16,133 bases of DNA from Deltaproteobacteria bacterium. Its GTDB lineage: Bacteria > Desulfobacterota > Desulfarculia > Adiutricales > Adiutricaceae. A program made the translations under genes and the position numbers. Positions 7,071-13,652 of this stretch are shown piece by piece. The first letter of the stretch is position 1, and every line of letters begins with the position of its first letter. The stretch covers positions 1 through 16,133 of the forward strand of contig JAITLH010000186.1 of the NCBI GenBank assembly GCA_031277995.1. Direction: 5' to 3'. The notes below the pieces were generated by a model. The model saw only the letters and a program-made list of their open reading frames with translations, ran no database searches and had not been told where the DNA came from.

Positions 7071-7265
7071 AGTGGGGCCCTGGAAAACCGCCTAGGCCAG
7101 CTCGGCCTTGCGGGCCAAAGCCATGGCCTCAAAAAAGTGGGGCCCTGGAAAACCGCCTAGGCCAGCTCGACCTTGCGGGCCAAATCCATGGCCTCAAAAA
7201 AGTGGGGCCTTGGAAAAGGGCCTAGGCCAGCTCGGCCTTGCGGGCCAAATCCATGGCCTCAAAGA
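7071..7265. repeat. 65-bp tandem repeat, three copies, spanning the wbpE stop codon
   Basis: Units at 7071-7135, 7136-7200 and 7201-7265 are each exactly 65 bp and nearly identical. The 7201-7265 copy contains the last codons of the aminotransferase (FEAMDLARKAELA) with its TAG and about 20 downstream bases. The other two are downstream duplicates that still read as the same peptide and stop, with D-to-A in one and A-to-V in the other. Only a few substitutions separate the copies, so the duplication is recent. Confidence 0.9.
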
Positions 7266-8378
7266 GGGCGTCGACGATTCGGTCCTGATCGGGGGGCGTC
7301 AAATAAGGATGCATGGGGAGGCTTAGGACTTCCGCGGAGGCTTTTTCGGCCACCGGAAAATCCCCGGGGCGGCCCCCCAATCCGGCGAAAACCGGTTGCA
7401 AGTGTAGGCATTTGGATAATAGATCATGGTGGGGACGCCCAGGCTTTTCATGTGGGCCATCAGGCGTTCGCGCCAAGGAGCCGGGACCCTAATGGTGTAT
7501 TGGGCCCAGCTCGAAAGGCGCCCGCCCGGTACCGCCGGGGCCGAGGGGACCATGCCCACCAAGGCCCTTTCGTAACGCAAGGCCACTTCTTGGCGAAGTT
7601 CGAGTTCCTCGGGAAAGGCGTTTAGCTTAACGAGCAAAATGGCCGCCTGGAGGGTATCGAGCCTGGAATTTAAGCCTAAACGGACGTGTTCGTAGCGGTG
7701 ATCCCCGGCCCCATGGACCCGGGCGCTGCGGACAATTGCGGCCAGTTCTTCGTTATCGGTAAAAACCGCCCCGCCGTCCCCGTAACAGCCCAAGGGTTTG
7801 GCCGGAAAAAAACTGGTCGTTCCCGCGTGCCCCAAGGTGCCGGCTTTTTTGCCCCCGTAGATCCCGCCAAAACCCTGGGCGGCGTCCTCCAAGATGACCA
7901 GGCCGTTTTCGTCGGCGATCCTGGCCACCTTTTCGTAATCGTAAGGGAGCCCAAAAAGGTCCACGCCAATGATGGCCCGGGGCCTAAGTTGGCCTTTTTT
8001 TTGGACTTCCTTAATCTTTTCCCCCAGGCTTTGGGGATCGATATTGAAGGTGACGGGATTGACGTCCACGAAAACGGGCGTGGCCCCCCTTAAGGCGACC
8101 ACCTCGGCGGTCGAGAAAAAAGTGAAGGTGGGGCAAAAAACCGCCTCCCCCGGCCCCACGTCCCAGGCCAAAAGGGCCAAGGTCAAGGCGTCGGTCCCGT
8201 TGGCGCAACAAACGCACTCCCGGGCCCCGACGTATTCGGCCAAGGCCAATTCCAGCTCCCTTACCTCCGGTCCCAAAATGTACTTCCCGGAAGAGGCGGC
8301 CGAAAAAAGGGCTTTTTTTAGCTCGGGCTCAAGTTTTCGCCACTGGGCGCCCAAATCAATAAACGGGAGACTGTCCAT
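7222..8378 (-). CDS. wbpE: WbpE-type aminotransferase (UDP-3-keto-GlcNAcA aminotransferase), frameshifted near its C-terminus
   Basis: This is a DegT/DnrJ/EryC1-family PLP aminotransferase. WbpE transfers an amino group to C3 of UDP-3-keto-GlcNAcA. FIDLGAQ opens the protein; CANGTDAL (58-65), EDAAQ (164-168) and SFFPAKPLG (189-197) are present, and K194 is the PLP lysine. As read, the frame leaves the family pattern after MIYYP (318-322) and runs to a stop at 7323. The expected C-terminus (CLHLQPVFAGLGG..., EVLSLPMHPYL, ending AELA) lies in the -1 frame to 7222. Adding one base to the AAA at 7411-7413 restores a 385-residue full-length protein. It is either a real inactivating deletion or a sequencing error. 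ATG 8378 is chosen because GGGGAA precedes it and the family starts there. ATG 8423, with TAAGG upstream, is an alternative adding 15 unlike residues. It lies 54 bases after wbpBD. Confidence 0.85.
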
Positions 8379-8432
8379 CGCTTCCCCAAAGCGCCGCCCC
8401 CTAAGGCGGCGCGAAAAAATCATAAAAAAACC

Positions 8433-10196
8433 TTAGTCCACCAAATCGTCCGAGGGTATTTCGACCAAGCGCTCCCGGGCATATTCATAGGCGCGCCCGC
8501 ATTCCAAGCAAAAGCCATTTTCCTTGAGCCTGGCCCCGCACCGGCAAATCCAGCCCACGCGCCTAGCCGGAACCCCCACCATCAAGGCGTAATCCAAAAC
8601 GTCGCCCGCGACGACCGCCCCCGCGCCCACCAAACAAAAGCGCCCCAGGGTATGGCCGCAAACCACCGTGGCGTTGGCCCCAATGGTGGCCCCAAACTTT
8701 ACCAAGGTGGGCCTAAGCTCGTCCATCCTGGGAATGAAGGCCCTGGGGTTAATCACGTTGGTAAAAACCATGCTGGGCCCGCAAAAAACCATGTCCTCCA
8801 GGGTCACGCCTTTGTAAACGCTGACGTTATTTTGGATCTTGCAACCGGCCCCCACCTTAGCCCCGGGCCCAATGACCACGTTTTGCCCCAGGCTGGTCCC
8901 CGGCCCAATCTCGCTGTCGGCCAAAACGCGGGAAAAATGCCAAATCTTGACCCCGGAGCCGATCTTGGCCCCGGCCTCAACCGAGGCCGTCCCATGGACG
9001 AAATAGCCCGACCCGTCCTCGACGGGCACCCCAATCTCCGCCACCTCGTCGCCAAACCCGAAATGGCGGCCCCTTTCCCGCTGGGCCGTAAGCCCAATCC
9101 TAGCCTCTCCCGACCTCCCGGTAAAGCCCTTATGCCCCTCCGGGCCTATCGGGCTTTTTGGCCCCTTAGGGCCCGCTCCCTTACCCAAAGCGCCCAAGCC
9201 CATCCCGGCGTCCTTTTTTAAGGCCTGGTCCAAGGCCAAAAGCACCTTCATGACGGCCAAGGCCTCGGTCCCATCGCTGTCGGGCGGATTGGTCCTTTTC
9301 TCGACGCATTCCAAAAAAATCCGGCACTGCTCCTTAAGCGATTCCAGCGGCTCAAAGGGAATTTTTACCCCGGCCTCGTCCTTTATGGCCGTGGGGGTCT
9401 GGTTTTTCCAGTCGATTTTATGGTCGTAGACGACAAGCTTTCCTTCCCAGCCGGCCGTGTCGTCAAACACGGCCATTTTTTTCGTCCCGATGACGGCCAG
9501 CTTTTGTTCCTTATAGGGATTAAGCCAACTAACCGAGAGCTGGGCGGTGGCGCCATCTTCAAAGGCCAAATGGCCTTCCACGATGTCCTCCACCCCGTCG
9601 GTCAAATAACAGGCCCCCGTGGCTTCGACCGAGACTATCCCCTGGTCGATTAAGCCCAAAATCATGGAAACGTCATGGGGGGCAAAGGACCAGGACACGT
9701 TTTCGTCTTTCCTAAGTTTCCCAAAATTGTGGCGCCTTGACCAAACCCTCAAAATACGCCCCAGTCGCCCTTCCTTAACCATTTTTTTTAGCTCGACCAA
9801 GGCCGGATGGCGATTCAAAAGATGATCGACCATGAGAATTCGACCTTCGCGCCTGGCCGCCTCAACCACCAGCTCCCCGTCTTCGACTTTCAAGGCCAAG
9901 GGCTTTTCCACGAAAACGTCCCGCCCATAGCCAATGGCCTCCATGGCCATGGCCCCATGGGTCGCGGCCGGACTGGCTATGGCCACGGCCCTAACCTCAT
10001 CGTCCCGATAAACCTCCTCGGGCTCCCCGGTCACCCTGACCCCCGGGAACTCCTCGGATATCCTGGCCCTGACCCCCGAATCGGGATCGTAGACCACCTT
10101 CAAGGCCCCCAAGGCGTAAAAATCCCTCACCAGATTCTTGCCCCAATAGCCCGCTCCCAAAACGGCCACCTGGGCCCGCGAATTTTTTTTACCCAT
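8433..10196 (-). CDS. wbpBD: Fused UDP-GlcNAcA 3-dehydrogenase (WbpB) and UDP-GlcNAc(3NH2)A N-acetyltransferase (WbpD)
   Basis: Two enzymes of one pathway are joined in a single 587-residue chain. Residues 1-330 are a Gfo/Idh/MocA oxidoreductase: GAGYWGK (14-20) binds NAD, EKP (97-99) holds the conserved lysine, and FAPHD (171-175) the conserved histidine. This is the WbpB step, oxidising C3 of UDP-GlcNAcA. Residues 396-550 are a left-handed beta-helix acetyltransferase of the WbpD kind, shown by hexapeptide turns, GCKIQNNVSVYKGV and FCGPSMVFTNVINPR. This acetylates the 3-amino group made by WbpE. A linker (about 331-395) is rich in Gly/Pro/Lys, partly collagen-like. Four cysteines at the end (551, 553, 563, 566) look like a small zinc ribbon. 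The frame is open throughout, so the fusion is not an artefact of a missing stop. AGGAAG precedes the ATG, right after a palindrome. Confidence 0.88.
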   Translation of the reverse strand: MGKKNSRAQVAVLGAGYWGKNLVRDFYALGALKVVYDPDSGVRARISEEFPGVRVTGEPEEVYRDDEVRAVAIASPAATHGAMAMEAIGYGRDVFVEKPLALKVEDGELVVEAARREGRILMVDHLLNRHPALVELKKMVKEGRLGRILRVWSRRHNFGKLRKDENVSWSFAPHDVSMILGLIDQGIVSVEATGACYLTDGVEDIVEGHLAFEDGATAQLSVSWLNPYKEQKLAVIGTKKMAVFDDTAGWEGKLVVYDHKIDWKNQTPTAIKDEAGVKIPFEPLESLKEQCRIFLECVEKRTNPPDSDGTEALAVMKVLLALDQALKKDAGMGLGALGKGAGPKGPKSPIGPEGHKGFTGRSGEARIGLTAQRERGRHFGFGDEVAEIGVPVEDGSGYFVHGTASVEAGAKIGSGVKIWHFSRVLADSEIGPGTSLGQNVVIGPGAKVGAGCKIQNNVSVYKGVTLEDMVFCGPSMVFTNVINPRAFIPRMDELRPTLVKFGATIGANATVVCGHTLGRFCLVGAGAVVAGDVLDYALMVGVPARRVGWICRCGARLKENGFCLECGRAYEYARERLVEIPSDDLVD

Positions 10197-10210
10197 AAAC
10201 CAAACTTCCT

Positions 10211-10231
10211 AACGAAGCTTTAAGCTTCGTT
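10211..10231. promoter_or_regulatory. Perfect 10+1+10 palindrome at the wbpBD ribosome site
   Basis: Arms AACGAAGCTT and AAGCTTCGTT surround a single central T. The palindrome abuts the AGGAAG ribosome site of wbpBD and ends 14 bases before its ATG. At DNA level it could be an operator; in RNA it would form a stem next to the ribosome site. No T-tract follows, so it is not a terminator. Confidence 0.5.
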
Positions 10232-10248
10232 CTCAAGCGGCGCTTGAG
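10232..10248. promoter_or_regulatory. Second perfect palindrome, directly abutting the first
   Basis: CTCAAGCG and CGCTTGAG flank a single central G, with no gap between this palindrome and the one at 10211-10231. Both contain AAGC/GCTT cores but differ otherwise. Together they fill 38 of the 115 bases between the HPt gene and wbpBD. Confidence 0.5.
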
Positions 10249-10311
10249 ATTTTCCCCTGCCCAAGGCGACCCGCCCACGGGACCAAACCAAACCCAGCGA
10301 AGGCCCGGCCC

Positions 10312-11223
10312 TCACAGGCCCAAATCAACCTTGGCCCGCTCCAAATCGTCATACGACCTTATCTTGTTTTCCAGGGACCACAAGACCAAAACCCGCCAAA
10401 AATCCGGGTGCTTGTCTTGATCGATGACTAAAACGAAATGGGTATCGTCCAAAAAAACCATCTCCCTAATGAGCTTTATCTCGTCGAAACTTAAACTGGT
10501 TAAGGAGTTGACGTCCAGGACCAAGAAATATTCTCCCTTGGCCAAAAACCTCAAATAGCCCTGGCCTTTTTCGCCCAACTGGCCGTCCGACAAAACCTCG
10601 ATAACGTTTTGATCGCGAATGTCCTGACCCCCGGCCGCCTCGGGCGAGGGCACCACGGGCTCCATGATCTCCGGTTCCTCGAAAAGGTCGGGTTTTTCCG
10701 CCCTCTCGATCGTTTCCGTTCGTTCCGGGCCCGCCCCCGCCTCATCCTGGGCCCCTAAATATTCTTCCCTGGCCAACTCGGACAATTGGGCCGCGTCGGC
10801 CGCCTCGGCCAAGCTCTCCTGGGCGTAGTTGGGCCGCTCCAAGGCCGCCTCTTCCTCGGCGATGGCTTGGTTTAAGGTGGGGAGCCAATCGACGTCTTCG
10901 TCCTCCCCGGCTTCCACGCGGGTCAAAATGACTTCCACGGCGTCAAGGACCTGAAAGAGTTGGTTGACCGTGGTCGGGGGGCAGACGTGCCCCTCGGTTT
11001 CCCTAACCGTTTGCAAAAGGTTTTCGGCCCCATGGAGCATGCCGTACAAATTTTTTAAATTAACGAAACCGCTGTTACCTTTAATCGTGTGCAGGGTGCC
11101 CATGAGGGCGTTAAGCTTGGCCAACGAATCGGGCTCGGTTTCGAGCTCCATAAGCTGCGTCCCGGCCGTGGCCAAATGTTCCCTGGCGTCAAAGATAAAT
11201 TCATCCATCAACTCGCTGGCCAT
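10312..11223 (-). CDS. HPt-domain phosphotransfer protein with uncharacterised C-terminal domain
   Basis: This 303-residue protein opens with a histidine phosphotransfer domain (about 1-105) like the P1 domain of CheA. LHTIKGNSGFVNL (44-56) carries the phosphorylatable H45, and the surrounding residues fit a four-helix bundle. An acidic, Glu/Ala-rich linker follows (about 120-200). The last 100 residues (GYLRFLAKGEYFLVLDVNSL onward) alternate hydrophobic strands and helices, somewhat like a STAS-type fold, but I do not recognise them. No kinase ATPase or response-regulator domain is present, so it must receive phosphate from another protein. GGAGGGA precedes the ATG at a good distance. It lies 115 bases upstream of wbpBD in the same direction, so it may be co-transcribed with the sugar genes, though the palindromes between them could separate the units. 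The HPt call is firm, the function is not known. Confidence 0.85.
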   Translation of the reverse strand: MASELMDEFIFDAREHLATAGTQLMELETEPDSLAKLNALMGTLHTIKGNSGFVNLKNLYGMLHGAENLLQTVRETEGHVCPPTTVNQLFQVLDAVEVILTRVEAGEDEDVDWLPTLNQAIAEEEAALERPNYAQESLAEAADAAQLSELAREEYLGAQDEAGAGPERTETIERAEKPDLFEEPEIMEPVVPSPEAAGGQDIRDQNVIEVLSDGQLGEKGQGYLRFLAKGEYFLVLDVNSLTSLSFDEIKLIREMVFLDDTHFVLVIDQDKHPDFWRVLVLWSLENKIRSYDDLERAKVDLGL

Positions 11224-11370
11224 ACGTCCCTCCAGGAAAAATCAAAAAAAATCAAACCGCTCTACGTTTCCGCCAAACCTTGAAAAAAAACCACCCTTGT
11301 CCCCAACCCATATACGCCAAACAAAACCCTTTAACCGAATTCCTATTTTACCCCAAGCGCCCCCCCACAA

Positions 11371-11761
11371 GCCGGTGACAAAAACGCCGGGGACAAAAAC
11401 GCCCATAACGACCGCCATTATACCATGAGCCGAACCAACCTCGCCACCATTGAGTTTTTTCCCCCCCCCCCGATACCCCCCCCCCGCGTTGGTTTTTCCC
11501 CCCCAAGCCCCACCCAATGGGGCCCCGGTGGGGGATTTTTTTTATGCCCGCGTTGCGCCCACGCGCCCCCCAACCAGCCGGTGACCAACACGCCCATCCC
11601 GACCGCCCATATACCATGAGCCGAACCAACCTCGCCACCATTGAGTTTATTCCCACCCCGCCTATCCCCGCCCGCCGCTTTGGTTTTCCCCCCCAAGGCC
11701 TCACCAATGGGGCCCCGGATGGGGAATTTTTTTAAGCCCGGCTTGCCGCCATCGCGCCCAA
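11371..11761. repeat. Two ~200-bp direct repeats rich in C/T homopolymers
   Basis: Copy one (about 11371-11571) and copy two (about 11576-11761) share GCCGGTGAC, a long identical block beginning TACCATGAGCCGAACC (11421 and 11612), a C-rich stretch, AATGGGGCCCCGG, a T-run and GCCCG. The first copy has a small internal duplication of the GGGGACAAAAACG segment and two C-runs of about 11-12. Frames inside are Gly-rich and differ between copies, so it does not look coding. I saw no transposase or flanking target-site duplication. Confidence 0.75.
11508..11543 (+). terminator. Terminator-like hairpin within the first ~200-bp repeat
   Basis: CCCCACC (11508-11514) pairs perfectly with GGTGGGG (11527-11533), and after GA come eight Ts (11536-11543). 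It meets the form of a plus-strand intrinsic terminator. The second repeat keeps a degraded version with seven Ts (11727-11733). No plus-strand gene is known upstream, so what it would terminate is unclear. Confidence 0.45.
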
Positions 11762-11798
11762 ACCCGGCTCCAACAATCGCGCCCCGCTCACGGCCCGC

Positions 11799-11834
11799 CC
11801 TTAAGATCGGCCTTAAGTCCGGCCTTAAGCCCGG
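11799..11834. repeat. 12-bp tandem repeat, three copies
   Basis: CCTTAAG plus two variable bases plus CGG or similar repeats at 11799, 11811 and 11823 with an exact 12-bp period. A fourth CCTTAAG lies at 11852-11858. It marks the boundary between GC-rich sequence and the AT-rich repeat region. No function is evident. Confidence 0.6.
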
Positions 11835-11934
11835 TCTTGGCCTCGCCAGGCCCTTAAGGCCATGGTAACCATAGTAAAGGTTAATTACGCTTCCAAGCGA
11901 AAATCAGGCCAATGGAAATAAGTCTTGGTTTATC

Positions 11935-12630
11935 TCGTGACCTATAATAATGATGGGTCAAGATCAAATTCGAGCGCTTAGCCCCGCTTCTAACCAATAG
12001 TAAAAGTCAATGGCTAAGCCAAACCAAAGTTAAATCGATCAAGGGAGATCTTTTTTTAGATTGCCAACAATAATCGGCCAAACAAAAAATTTGTTAAATC
12101 AAAAGAGCCCCAAGCCCAGATATTAATTTTTTGTTTCAAACCAAGTCGAAATGATTTTGATCGAAGAGATCCTAGTCCATTACCACTAATAATAGTTGGC
12201 CAAACAAAAAGGTTTTAGAGATCAAAAGCGTCCCGAGCCCAGAAATAAATTTTTTATTTTAAACCCGGTCGAAATATTTTTGATCGAAGTGACCCTAGGC
12301 CATTTATTCCCATAATAATCGCTTAAACTCAAATCCATGGAGATCAAAATAACCCCAAGCCCAGAAATACATTTTTTATTTCAAAGCCGGGCGAAATGAT
12401 TTTTGTCGAAGTGATCCTAATCCATTACTGCCAATAATAATAGGCCAAACAAAAAAATTCGTTAAATCAAAAGAGCCCCAAGCCCAGAAATACATTTTTT
12501 ATTTCAAAGCCTGGCGAAATGACTTTTGTCGAAGTGATCCTAATCCATTACTGCCAATAATAATAGGCCAAACAAAATAATTCGTTAAATCAAAAGAGCC
12601 CCGGGCTAAAAACTACCATTAATAATGGTC
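11935..12630. repeat. ~122-bp tandem repeat array, about 4.3 clear copies plus degenerate flanks
   Basis: The landmark GGCCAAAC begins at 12076, 12198, 12443 and 12566. A diverged equivalent lies near 12321, giving a period of 122-123 bp. Each unit runs through ATCAAAA, CCCCAAGCCCAG, a GAAATA/TATTTC hairpin, GTCGAAGTGATC and CCATTACTGCCAATAATAAT. The last two copies are nearly identical (recent duplication), while the first and third are more diverged. Related fragments (ATAATAATGATGGG, AAGATCAAATTCG) extend back to about 11940, suggesting older decayed units. Base composition is far more AT-rich than in the neighbouring genes. It is non-coding in all frames as far as I can see. Confidence 0.85.
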
Positions 12631-12729
12631 TAGGGACAGAACGAAGCGGGATGGCGAGGTCGGGGTTTGGGGGGGAAAGAAGATTGGAGAGTGGGGGAAG
12701 CTCATTGGATTAAACAAGCCTCTGGAGGC

Positions 12730-12872
12730 TAGTCAGGGTCAATAAGAGTTTAAAGCTTAAGCTTGGGAGATCAAAATTGGCCCTGGTTTATAGTCAGGGT
12801 CAATAAGAGTTTAAAGCTTAAGCTTGGGCGATCAAAATTGGCCCTGGCCCATAGTCAGGGTTAATAATTGGC
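12730..12872. repeat. 61-bp tandem repeat, 2.3 copies
   Basis: TAGTCAGGGT starts at 12730, 12791 and 12852, an exact 61-bp period. The first two units are almost identical and the third is truncated. Each full unit holds the 12-bp palindrome AAGCTTAAGCTT and the segment GATCAAAATTGGCCCTGG. GGAGATCAAAAT is shared with a unit of the preceding 122-bp array, and 61 is half of 122, so the two arrays may have a common origin. Confidence 0.85.
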
Positions 12873-13182
12873 CAGAGGGGCTGGGGCGATATAAAGGGAA
12901 GTAATAGCCGGTAGGCTTAGGTTCAATAAGAGAGCAAACGAGTGATCCAAGTTCAGATAGAACGTTAGGAGCGCTATATGGTAAAATAAATTTCAGGTAA
13001 ACGCTCGGAAATTTAAAATCCATCGCTAAAATTCATGCGCGTCGAGAGGACTTTCAAGTTATTTCCGCATTTCCTTTGGGTCTGAGCTTGATAAAATGTC
13101 GCTAAAGCCTTGACTTAAAATTCACCATTATTCACACCTCGCCTCAGATGGATCAACTTCGAAAAAAACAAAAAAATTTTTA
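12873..13182. other. AT-rich gene-free stretch
   Basis: I see no gene here. A 63-codon minus-strand open frame (12832-13023) overlaps the 61-bp repeats and has no domain character or good ribosome site. A single TTATTCACA (13128-13136) fits the DnaA-box consensus, but it is isolated. The A-rich stretch before 13183 could act as an UP element for the promoter that follows. Confidence 0.5.
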
Positions 13183-13211
13183 TTGACATGGATAAAATTT
13201 TTGGTTACACT
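13183..13211 (+). promoter_or_regulatory. Strong sigma-70-type promoter
   Basis: A perfect -35 box TTGACA (13183-13188) is followed after exactly 17 bases by TACACT (13206-13211), a four-of-six match to TATAAT. An A/T-run tract immediately upstream looks like an UP element. Transcription would start near 13218, sixteen bases before a short ORF and about 435 bases before the HTH gene. Confidence 0.65.
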
Positions 13212-13233
13212 ACATCTCACGTGGTGATTAAGC

Positions 13234-13290
13234 ATGTCTAGAGTTCAGGCGAAGTCTTATTGTTGGCCTAAATTCTACAGACATCATTAA
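13234..13290 (+). CDS. Possible 18-codon leader or small ORF
   Basis: An ATG sits about 16 bases after the predicted transcript start, with GGTGAT at a suitable ribosome-site distance. It reads MSRVQAKSYCWPKFYRHH then TAA: basic, with several aromatic residues. I do not recognise it. It could be a leader peptide, a small protein, or chance at the start of a non-coding RNA. A second tiny frame (MANHQYHLLRESL, 13349-13390) follows, with a weaker ribosome site. Confidence 0.25.
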   Translation: MSRVQAKSYCWPKFYRHH

Positions 13291-13317
13291 TATAACAAAA
13301 CAAAAATTAGTTAAAAG

Positions 13318-13356
13318 TTAGCCATTATCCTCTAGGCAAATCTTGTGTATGGCTAA
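13318..13356 (+). other. Inverted repeat in the leader downstream of the promoter
   Basis: TTAGCCAT (13318-13325) and ATGGCTAA (13349-13356) are perfectly complementary over 8 bp with a 23-nt loop. The 3' arm contains the ATG of a 13-codon frame, so the stem would hide that start in RNA. It may be a structural element of the transcript from 13183-13211. Confidence 0.35.
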
Positions 13357-13652
13357 TCATCAATACCATTTATTACGCGAATCGTTATAATGGAACCAGA
13401 GAAAAATTTTAAAATCGAAAATAATAATTTATAAGACTTTTTCCACTAAATATCTACTTTTACCCATGCTACTTTTTCATTTTACAACGTTAATCTAAAG
13501 ACACCTCGCTTAATTTTTCAACGAAAATAGCCTTTACAATTTTAAAACCGGTATCATTGCTAAAATAGTCTCTTCACTTCCTAATCTCGGTGTTGGATCG
13601 GGACTTAGGAATATGTTCTATAACAATGTTTCTTTTTCACAAGGAGAAAACG

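Noticed and set aside
7405..7420. Programmed -1 ribosomal frameshift in wbpE
   Set aside because: The site lacks a standard slippery heptamer and no clear stimulatory structure was seen; a missing A is simpler.
11242..11707. Gly-rich minus-strand open frames in the ~200-bp repeats
   Set aside because: They simply translate the C-rich repeat, differ in frame and ends between copies, and show no protein family pattern.
11371..11761. Insertion sequence
   Set aside because: No transposase frame, terminal inverted repeats or target-site duplication could be found.
12060..12872. CRISPR array
   Set aside because: Repeats are 61 or 122 bp, contiguous, with no unique spacers and no cas genes.
12832..13023. 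63-codon minus-strand open frame
   Set aside because: It overlaps the 61-bp repeat, lacks a recognisable domain, and has no convincing ribosome site.
13128..13136. Replication origin suggested by a DnaA-box-like TTATTCACA in AT-rich DNA
   Set aside because: It is a single box, with no dnaA, dnaN or other origin genes and no box cluster.
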